Source of the DNA: Sphaerisporangium album
GTDB taxonomy: Bacteria; Actinomycetota; Actinomycetes; Streptosporangiales; Streptosporangiaceae
Assembly: GCF_003323745.1 (NCBI RefSeq)
Contig: NZ_QOIL01000015.1
Location: forward strand, 124,001 to 188,000
Direction: 5' to 3'
Length of the DNA stretch: 64,000 bases
Of this stretch, positions 17,101-22,755 are shown one piece after another. The translations under genes and the position numbers were made by a program. The notes under the pieces were generated by a model. The model was not told the DNA's origin, made no database searches, and was given only the letters and a program-made list of their open reading frames with translations. The stretch's first letter is position 1; each line of letters begins with the position of its first letter.

Positions 17101-17855
17101 TGCCGCACGCCGAGCTGTTCCAGGTGCCGTTCTGCGCGCTGCGCGACGCGGAGGGGACCCATCTGGTCCACCGGCACGCGATCCGGGTGCTTCCCGCGCT
17201 CGCCATCCTGCCCGACCTGGCCGCCCGCCGGGCCCGCGCCGCCCGGGCGGCACCCTCACTGGTCGCGCTGGTCAACCCCGCGCCGCTGGCCGACGGCTCG
17301 TGGCCGCTGGACGCGACCGAGCGCGGCTTCGGGGACATCGCCCGCTACTACGCCGAGGGCCGCCGCCGCGTCCACCGAGGCGCGGGGGCGGGCATCGCGA
17401 CGCTGCGCGAGGCGGGCGCCGAGGGCACGGTTCTGTTCCTCGGCACCCACGCCAAGGTCGTCCGGGACGACCCGATGATGTCGTACGTGGCGCTCGCCGG
17501 GTCGGACGCGGACGATGGGCTTCTGCGCGCCCGCGACGTCCCCGGCCTGCATCTGGCCGCCGACCTGGTGATCCTCGCGGCGTGCGAGACCGGGGGAGGC
17601 GAGGTGACCCCGGACGGCGTCGTCGGGTTCAGCCGGGCCTTCCTCGCCGCGGGGCCGAGCGCCCTGCTGATGACGCTGTATCCAGTGGGCGAGGTGACCA
17701 CCCTCGACGTCATGGTGGAGTTCCACGGGTGCTGGCTGGAGGACGGCCTGGAGCCGGTCAGCGCCCTGAGACGGGCGCAGGCCCAGGCCGCGGCCGAGCT
17801 GTCGGCCTCCCGGGAGCCGCACGTGTGGGCGGCCTGCACCTACTACGGGCTCTGA
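14139..17855 (+). CDS. CHAT-domain (caspase-like) protease, 1238 residues
   Basis: The C-terminal about 340 residues form a CHAT domain, the bacterial caspase/separase relative. The catalytic dyad is visible: His1104 in FLGTHAKV and Cys1149 in LAACETGGGE, with the flanking DGVVGFSRAFLAAG helix and the ending WAACTYYGL typical of the family. Residues about 490-860 are helical and TPR-like (EDRTALRHLGIDLQTSGRYGQA). The first 300 residues are beta-rich and unassigned. Two Gly/Ala-rich repeat blocks (about residues 365-410 and 668-715) act as linkers. CHAT proteins in bacterial conflict systems cleave target proteins or activate effectors once sensed. It lies in an operon between two cyclase-like genes, spaced by 1 and 45 bases. 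Confidence 0.9.
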   Translation: MSGPDRVLRGEAPEVEQAEPRTRPDGTLDGWHLAPLRPRDAFVARAFTDDTLSLSGDGFFVAHLGSATLRGSWWTAGGSLEVAAESPPGEVRPTSIDGYLTMDADGSWSLDALYVGPGRFGAVIARVRQRLVSLHEQEAGPVVRRIGEVPVPTSYAVTLRGTHNGIRLPEQPAMLFLEKPPPGSPLAVNVTLATDTVTSPGDMMMIAAEPGSSRVTASGGVVDVVIDPGPSDPVGAFWAYREPRLPIAGLVQARRGGARIEVAGDQVTGRLWLGGVGADGVAGRYEATFSGRRVKADWVPGEGGGPPGADSYRQDPAPPSSPSGGAVERLAAKLADASLRGRWRGVLGTGVRLAVGTGGEPAVPGEGSRYAGGAVVAGEGSGDAGRAVVAGGGSGGGAVAGEGADRGGGVAVAVAGDEFWPVSSGRVNRAARPGGADALGRRGFLRLAQGPDVAAGLIPDDGDLRLAVLVRDDKDDPDEPDDPDRDADDAFTAEDRTALRHLGIDLQTSGRYGQADRVLERAARLYADPPESGDMGKDVLDRLGLVEARIRCAFARSDHARMRDLLAVLADLRRTSVTTLNPWRSVVRSAETSVAELAERLRYFRQAAADARERLSDGPDLVTATEVHAAASDAVAALAPLEQVVGRMRPVPEDLATSTSAAAALDGTSASGAAGFGVASATGAAGLDVASASGAAGFGAAPSTRGAGFGAAPAAAVAELDRALAAAAHGLRAAVPASWESSDHTGRVYTEALGEDEVPAPRELFAILARDGAAELDLLRDRVAGSDAAGGAARLRDGTQEGLRLASRYVEMARALLDADWDRIQSTRRAMPFYERIVTLLLDLDAPEDALVASEMSRARAFADLLEARSDRPAPPGLETAGVVDRTRLAEILAAHDATVVEYFLTGDLLVIWVVPPGGRMRVIRRPLDRRRLTEAVGTFTRLSRLGQLSDPLREAMADALRLLHADLWQVIPAGLLPADPDAPVTVVPHAELFQVPFCALRDAEGTHLVHRHAIRVLPALAILPDLAARRARAARAAPSLVALVNPAPLADGSWPLDATERGFGDIARYYAEGRRRVHRGAGAGIATLREAGAEGTVLFLGTHAKVVRDDPMMSYVALAGSDADDGLLRARDVPGLHLAADLVILAACETGGGEVTPDGVVGFSRAFLAAGPSALLMTLYPVGEVTTLDVMVEFHGCWLEDGLEPVSALRRAQAQAAAELSASREPHVWAACTYYGL
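16146..16277 (+). repeat. 33-bp minisatellite, 4 copies, in frame
   Basis: Units at 16146, 16179, 16212 and 16245 share CTGCCGGGTT and similar flanks; the fourth is diverged. They encode ASGAAGFGVAS-type 11-residue repeats in the linker of the CHAT protein. A different 33-bp repeat of four copies lies between genes at 50511. Confidence 0.88.
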
Positions 17856-17900
17856 GTCGTGCCAGGACAAATCGCGGAAGCACAGAATGGAGCCGGTTCG

Positions 17901-19238
17901 ATGAACGACCTTCCGACCGCCGACGTCGTCGGGGACGAGCCGGAACTGGACCCGCGGGACGTGCTGTCCCGCCCGGACCTGTTCCTCACGGAGCGGTTCC
18001 TCGGCGAGGGTGAGCAGCGGTCCCGCCAGTCGGGCGCGGTGCTCGTCCGCCCGCTCGCGTACGTCGTCCCGGACGAGTGGCTCTCGCCCGTGCTGCGGAG
18101 CCGGCGCGCGAGCCTGGGCGTCGACTACTACGGCGTGCTGTTCGCCTTCGACCTGGAGGACCTGCCCGCCGGGCGCCACTACACGCGGGTGCGTTTCGAG
18201 GTCCGCCTGATCGACGAGGCGGCGATGCCGCTCAGCGTGCGGGCCGACGACGGGGCCTGGGACGATGCCGTCGGTCCGTGGCCCGCGCCGCCGGTCTCGG
18301 CGGCCACGGGCGGCGGCCGGGGCAGGTGGATGTGGAGCCGGCTGCGCCGATCGGGCCCCGGCGAGGAGGAGCCGGAGATCTTCGGCATCCGCAGGGCCGA
18401 CGGGTTCGGCTACAGCCTGACCGCCCGGCAGGGAGGCGGGCTGCGCCGCAGGTACGGCCTGCACGCGCTGGTCGAGATGCCCGTGGGGACCCCCGACCTG
18501 GCGGGGAGCGCGACCCTTACCACCGAGATCACCCGAACGCGGCGTCAGCGGACGAACGTCTTCCCCACCGGCCTGCCCACGGCGGCGGCGTTCAGCGAGC
18601 GACTGCCCCCCGGCGCCCACGACGACGGGCCCGCGCCACGGCCGGGCACGTCCTCGCGTTCCCGGGCGGCCGTACGCCTGTGCGTGAGCGCGGACATCGA
18701 GAAGTACAGCCGGTTCGACGACAACGAGCAGGACGCCGCCCAGGGGCGGCTGGTCAGGGTGCTGGAGCACGCCCGGCGCAGGGCCGGGGTGCCCGAGGCC
18801 GAGGTCGATCGCCAGGCGTCGGGCGACGGCCAGTTCGCGATCCTCCCCCCGGCGATCGACGAGACGCAGGTGATCCCCGACCTGATCCGGGGGCTGCGCA
18901 TCGAGCTGAAGGACGCCAACGCCGGCCTGGACGCCCATCATCGGCTGCGGCTGCGCGTGGCGCTGTGCCGGGGCATCATCCGCGAGGCCGCGAACGGCTA
19001 CGTGGGCGCCGTGTCGATCGCGGTGAACCGCGTCCTGGACTCCAAGCCGCTCCGGGAGGCCCTGGCGGGCGACAGGTCCGCCGACATCGCCTTCGCCGTG
19101 ACCGACTCCCTCTACCGGGAGGTGGTCGCGCACGGGTACGAGGACCTGGTGCCCTCGGAGTTCCGCCCGGCGGCCGTCGTCATCCCGGAGAAGCAGTTCT
19201 CCGAGAACGCCTGGATCTTCGTTCCCCCCGCCCTCTGA
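17901..19238 (+). CDS. Nucleotide-cyclase-like protein with N-terminal beta-rich domain
   Basis: A 445-residue protein. ATG 17901 is chosen for the GGAG 8 bases upstream; GTG 17859 is the alternative. Residues about 30-225 are an unrecognised beta-rich domain (VDYYGVLFAFDLEDLPAG). Residues about 258-445 resemble a class III cyclase fold: CVSADIEKYSRFD has Asp265 where the first metal Asp is expected, and SGDGQFAIL has Asp309 at the second. Substrate-selecting residues cannot be assigned, so it may be a cyclase or only a cyclase-like binding module. A shorter relative without these acids is encoded at 13175. It ends the arm that begins with the Crp-like regulator. Product or ligand unknown. 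Confidence 0.72.
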   Translation: MNDLPTADVVGDEPELDPRDVLSRPDLFLTERFLGEGEQRSRQSGAVLVRPLAYVVPDEWLSPVLRSRRASLGVDYYGVLFAFDLEDLPAGRHYTRVRFEVRLIDEAAMPLSVRADDGAWDDAVGPWPAPPVSAATGGGRGRWMWSRLRRSGPGEEEPEIFGIRRADGFGYSLTARQGGGLRRRYGLHALVEMPVGTPDLAGSATLTTEITRTRRQRTNVFPTGLPTAAAFSERLPPGAHDDGPAPRPGTSSRSRAAVRLCVSADIEKYSRFDDNEQDAAQGRLVRVLEHARRRAGVPEAEVDRQASGDGQFAILPPAIDETQVIPDLIRGLRIELKDANAGLDAHHRLRLRVALCRGIIREAANGYVGAVSIAVNRVLDSKPLREALAGDRSADIAFAVTDSLYREVVAHGYEDLVPSEFRPAAVVIPEKQFSENAWIFVPPAL

Positions 19239-19277
19239 TCCCCGGCGGCCCGCCCTCCCCGCGCGGTCGCCGGCACC

Positions 19278-19808
19278 TCACCGCCCCGGCTCGCCGGTGA
19301 ACAGGTATATCTCCAGGCGGGCGGTCCCGGGGGCGAGGCCGCCGTCGTGGAAGTCCCGCATCACCGCGCGCGAGAAGACCTTCGGGTAGGACGCGCGCAG
19401 GTGCCGGTTCACCGTGCGGGCCAGATCGGACCCGGTGGTGGCGTCGCCCGCACCGAAGGTCAGCACCAGCCCGGCCCGCGCGCCGAGGAACCGGCGGTCA
19501 CGGCCACGCAGCTCGCGCCTCAGCCCGCCGGCGTCGCCCGGGACCCGCACGACGGCGACCTCCGGCTTCACCGACAGGCTGATCACCACCGGCGACGGGG
19601 ACGGTGAGGGGGACGGCGGTGACGGCGAAGGGGTGGCCGGGGCAGAGGACGCGGCGGGCTTGGCTGCCGTCCCCGGGGCCGGGCCGGAGACCTCGGCGCC
19701 GAGGACGACCAGCACGAGCGCGGCCAGCAGGTCCGCGAACAGCCAGCCCGCCACCGCGCGCGTGGACATGCCCCGCTCCCCGCCGAACGGCGAGATCTTC
19801 CGCGCCAT
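19278..19808 (-). CDS. MotB/ZorB-like single-TM protein with intramembrane Asp
   Basis: A 176-residue protein with GAAGGAGG about 4 bases before ATG 19808. A short basic N-terminus leads into one TM helix (about 18-40) reading AVAGWLFADLLAALVLVVLG, with Asp26 inside the membrane. MotB, ExbD, TolR and ZorB have exactly this layout, with the TM Asp carrying protons through a stator. A Pro/Ser linker (about 52-75) and a compact C-terminal domain (LVLTFGAGDATTGSD to ARLEIYLF) follow; that domain is only loosely OmpA-like and I cannot confirm peptidoglycan binding. Last gene of a three-gene minus-strand operon with a coiled-coil membrane protein and a PP2C-like protein. Function in the CHAT/GTPase locus inferred. 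Confidence 0.7.
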   Translation of the reverse strand: MARKISPFGGERGMSTRAVAGWLFADLLAALVLVVLGAEVSGPAPGTAAKPAASSAPATPSPSPPSPSPSPSPVVISLSVKPEVAVVRVPGDAGGLRRELRGRDRRFLGARAGLVLTFGAGDATTGSDLARTVNRHLRASYPKVFSRAVMRDFHDGGLAPGTARLEIYLFTGEPGR

Positions 19809-19902
19809 CGCTCCTCCTTCAGGCCCGTCGGTGTCGCGGCGGCGAGGAGGGCCGGACGTGCGCGCCGTCCCGTGTCCCCGTACGCCTTGGCGCGTCCCCG
19901 GC

Positions 19903-21021
19903 TCACCGGGCCTTCTTCTCCCACAGGCCGACCATCGACCGGTCCCCTCGGCTCTGCGGCTCGGGGACGGCGAGGCCCCCGAGGAAGCGGATCAGCGCGG
20001 GCGGCCCGTCCAGCCACTCGGGGGCGATCCGTTCGGCGAACCGCGGCCCCGACAGCAGGCGGGCCGTCGAGGCCGTGCACGCCACCGCCACCTCCCCGGC
20101 CGTGGTCGAGAAGCGGTCCCACCGCAGCGCGCCGGGGTGCATGGGCAGCAGCTCCTTGGTCCGCTCCGGCCCACCCTCCTCGGGGCCGTACGCCGGGGCC
20201 AGGGTTCCGTCCGTCCTGAGCACGGTGACCGACCCGGCTCCGATGCCGAAGGCGAGATGCTCGCGCCGTTGACCGTCGCCGAGACGGGTGAGCAGGCAGG
20301 TGAGGTCCGTCGCGATGTCCTCCGGGCCGAGGGCCCGCCGGCGGGCGGCCTCGGTCAGCGGGTCGACCAGCCTGAGCGCCACGTCGCCGAGCAGCCGGTC
20401 GAGCAGGCCGGACGCGTCCGGGGCGCCCGTGACGGCCGCGCGCCAGGCCGCGTCCAGGTCCGGGGCCGCCTCCGACAGCCGGTGCTGGACGCTGCGGCAG
20501 ACCTGGGCGGCGCCGACCTGCGAGCGCCTGCTGTTCGGCCGGCCCGCGGCGAGCGCGGACAGCAGGACCGGCGGGTCGAACAGCTCCAGGACGGCGAGTG
20601 AGACGGTCTGCTTGCGGAGCTGGGCGTTCTGACGGGCGTGCTCGCCCCGCACCGAGGCCGCGCGGACGGTGAGCCGGCCGAACCTGGCGCCGTCCACGAC
20701 GCTGTCGGGCACGGCGTCGGGCACGTCCGGCAGCGCCTCCGGGTCGGCCAGGTGCTCGGCCCCGGGCGGGGTCTCCGGCTCCTCCTCGCGCTCGACGTAC
20801 CTGATCACCTCGACGGGCCGGTCCACGTACTTGACCACCTCGACGGGCCGGTCGACCCGCTTGACCACCTCGACCGGCCGGTCCACGTACCGGACCTGCG
20901 GCTTGACGGTCGCCGGGAGCCTGCCTCGCAGGTCCCGCACCTTGCCCCACAGCACGACGCAGGTCACCAGCGCGGCCGACAGGACGATCCACACGACGAT
21001 GCTGAAGAATTCCATGGTCAC
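19903..21021 (-). CDS. Membrane-anchored, degenerate PP2C-like protein
   Basis: A 372-residue protein. GTG 21021 overlaps the upstream stop as GTGA; ATG two codons later is also possible. One N-terminal TM (about 5-25) is followed by three VDRPVEVVK repeats (about 43-72) and a soluble domain. That domain begins like a PPM/PP2C phosphatase (TVRAASVRGEHAR), and later strands such as HLAFGIGAGSVTVLRTDG and EVAVACTASTARLL fit the fold. The metal-binding acids expected after the first motif are replaced (QLRKQTVSLAVL where QDA would be), so phosphatase activity is doubtful. It may be a binding scaffold. Middle gene between the coiled-coil and MotB-like genes. Confidence 0.62.
   Translation of the reverse strand: MTMEFFSIVVWIVLSAALVTCVVLWGKVRDLRGRLPATVKPQVRYVDRPVEVVKRVDRPVEVVKYVDRPVEVIRYVEREEEPETPPGAEHLADPEALPDVPDAVPDSVVDGARFGRLTVRAASVRGEHARQNAQLRKQTVSLAVLELFDPPVLLSALAAGRPNSRRSQVGAAQVCRSVQHRLSEAAPDLDAAWRAAVTGAPDASGLLDRLLGDVALRLVDPLTEAARRRALGPEDIATDLTCLLTRLGDGQRREHLAFGIGAGSVTVLRTDGTLAPAYGPEEGGPERTKELLPMHPGALRWDRFSTTAGEVAVACTASTARLLSGPRFAERIAPEWLDGPPALIRFLGGLAVPEPQSRGDRSMVGLWEKKAR
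20801..20890 (-). repeat. 30-bp repeat, 3 copies
   Basis: Three 30-bp units (20801, 20831, 20861) encode VDRPVEVVKY-type decapeptides just outside the membrane in the PP2C-like protein. Nucleotide identity is high, suggesting recent expansion. Confidence 0.9.
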
Positions 21022-22592
21022 GAACTTTCTGGGAGCGGCGTGCCGGGTCCTGGGGCGTCGTCCTGGCGTGGAGTGGCCGCGCCGGGCGGTCGCGTCTGTT
21101 CGTGTCCGTCACCGAGCCGCCCGTTCGGCGCGGCGGCCGTTGCGGCGGCTGTTGCGGGGACGGGGGCGGTGACGGGCAGGGGGACGGCCGGGCGGCCGGC
21201 GGTCGCGGTGAGCGTCTCGCTCAGCCGGTCGGCGGCCGCGGCCGTCATCTCGGCCAGGCCCGTCAGATGGCGCTCCAGCGCCTCGAACCGGGCCACCGCC
21301 TCGGCCCGGTCGCGTGCGGCCGTCTCGGCCAGCGCGCGGAGCTGCTCGTCCGTCGTCGCGGCCGTGATCCTGGCCTGCTCCGCCTGCGCGCGCGTGGTCT
21401 CGTCGACCTGCCGCACCGCCGTGTCCAGCCGCTCGCCCACCGAGACCATCTTCTCCTCCAGATCCACGGCGGCCGCCGCGACGGCCTCCTGGTAGATGTG
21501 GCCGATGTCGCGGGCGGCCCGCTCGCCCGACGCGCCGATCTCGGCCGCGAAGCCGGTGCCCGCCGCCACGAGCCCGTCGGTGGCCTCGAAGACCCGCTTG
21601 GCCATGGCGCCCAGGGCCTCCTCCAGCCGCTCCCCGATCTCGTGCAGGGTGGTGCGGCCCGCCGCCTGGAGCGCGCCGAGCTCGCTCCTGGCGGAGTCGG
21701 CGGCCGTCTCCAGCCGGGCCGCCGCGTCCGAGACGCGTCCGGTGATCTCGTCGCCGAGCCGGACGACGACGCCGCGCAGCGCGGTGGCCGCGGAGTCCAC
21801 CGCGACACCCGTCGCCTGGAGCCGTCCGATCGCGGTGGTGAGGGACACGGCCGAGGTCCGCAGCTCCCTCGACACCTGCGCGTTGCGGTGCGCGAGGTCC
21901 GAGGTGCTGCGCTGGGCCCGGTCGACGTCCTCCAGGAGTTCGCCGAGGCGGTGGGCCGCGAGCGAGAGTTCGGCGGCGAACCGGGCCGGCGAGTCCAGAC
22001 GCCGCCGGCCCAGCGCCCGCTGCGCCCGGCCCAGCGCCGGCACCAGCTCCAGGAGCAGCTCGTCGCGACGCCGGGAGGCGGCCCGCTCGTCGGCCTGCCG
22101 CAGCCAGGAGACGGTCGCCGTGACGCCGATGAGCAGGCAGATGGACCCCAGCGCGTAGGCGGCCACATGGGTCAGGTCGAGCAGGCCGGTGAGCCGCCCG
22201 CCGAAGCCGCTCTGCCACAGCTCCAGGAAGCTGTGGCCCGCGGCGGCGCGTCCGTCCCGCGGGTCGCCCAGCATGTCGCCGTAGGCGGCGGCCGCGTTGC
22301 TGATGCCCAGCCACGTGCACAGCAGCGGCAGGAAGACCAGGCTGGAGGCGAGCAGCGACAGGGACCGGCGCAGCCGGGCGCGGCGCGGCGGCACGGGGGC
22401 GAGCATGTCGTCGCGCGCGAACGTCGCGAGCAGGTCCGTGCCGGTCCAGCGATCGGCGTCGGCCGAGCCGCCGCGCAGGATCGCGCTCAGCTCCTCCAGT
22501 TCCGCGGCGCGGCCCCTCAGCTCGGGTTCCTTCGCGAGCTGGTCGATCGCCGCCGCGACGGCACGGTCGGTACCGTCGGGGTACTCCTCCAT
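21018..22592 (-). CDS. Two-TM membrane protein with long coiled-coil tail (ZorA/MotA-like layout)
   Basis: A 524-residue protein; ATG 22592 follows AGAGAGGA at about 9 bases. Residues 1-70 are soluble and acidic. Two TM helices lie at about 77-97 (LSLLASSLVFLPLLCTWLG) and 141-164 (HVAAYALGSICLLIGVTATV). Residues about 175-465 are heptad-rich and Ala/Glu/Arg-rich, forming a long coiled coil similar in style to chemoreceptor or ZorA tails. The Pro-rich end is disordered. Encoded with a MotB/ZorB-like Asp-TM partner two genes downstream, it would suit the stator half of an ion-driven complex. MotA and TolQ homologues usually have three or four TMs, so this relation is structural analogy, not proven homology. 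Confidence 0.65.
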   Translation of the reverse strand: MEEYPDGTDRAVAAAIDQLAKEPELRGRAAELEELSAILRGGSADADRWTGTDLLATFARDDMLAPVPPRRARLRRSLSLLASSLVFLPLLCTWLGISNAAAAYGDMLGDPRDGRAAAGHSFLELWQSGFGGRLTGLLDLTHVAAYALGSICLLIGVTATVSWLRQADERAASRRRDELLLELVPALGRAQRALGRRRLDSPARFAAELSLAAHRLGELLEDVDRAQRSTSDLAHRNAQVSRELRTSAVSLTTAIGRLQATGVAVDSAATALRGVVVRLGDEITGRVSDAAARLETAADSARSELGALQAAGRTTLHEIGERLEEALGAMAKRVFEATDGLVAAGTGFAAEIGASGERAARDIGHIYQEAVAAAAVDLEEKMVSVGERLDTAVRQVDETTRAQAEQARITAATTDEQLRALAETAARDRAEAVARFEALERHLTGLAEMTAAAADRLSETLTATAGRPAVPLPVTAPVPATAAATAAAPNGRLGDGHEQTRPPGAATPRQDDAPGPGTPLPESS

Positions 22593-22755
22593 CACCGCCC
22601 CGTCCTCTCTACGCCCGAGGGGGGATCCGGCGCGATCCTCGGACGCGTTCCCAGTGAACACAGGACGTTTCACCGGAAACCCGTTTAAGGACGGGATGCG
22701 GTGCCCGGTTCCCTCCGTACGCTCACGCCGTACTCCGGGAGGGAGGGCCGGCCTT
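22593..22755. promoter_or_regulatory. Divergent promoter region of the stator-like and GTPase arms
   Basis: The 163 bases between ATG 22592 (-) and ATG 22756 (+) must carry both promoters. A small palindrome GTTTC-ACCG-GAAAC occupies 22667-22680 in a locally AT-richer core (22650-22690), the best operator candidate. GGGAGGGAGGG at 22737-22747 is the ribosome site for the GTPase gene. Confidence 0.5.

Noticed and set aside
17901-19238. CBASS-type cyclic oligonucleotide synthase
   Set aside because: The motifs (ADIEKYS, GDGQFA) fit a class III cyclase-like fold, not the GS-x-DxD nucleotidyltransferase motif of CBASS enzymes.
19278-22592. A true Zorya defence system
   Set aside because: No ZorC/ZorD/ZorE helicase or nuclease genes, only two TM helices in the larger protein, and a PP2C-like gene in between; only a resemblance is claimed.
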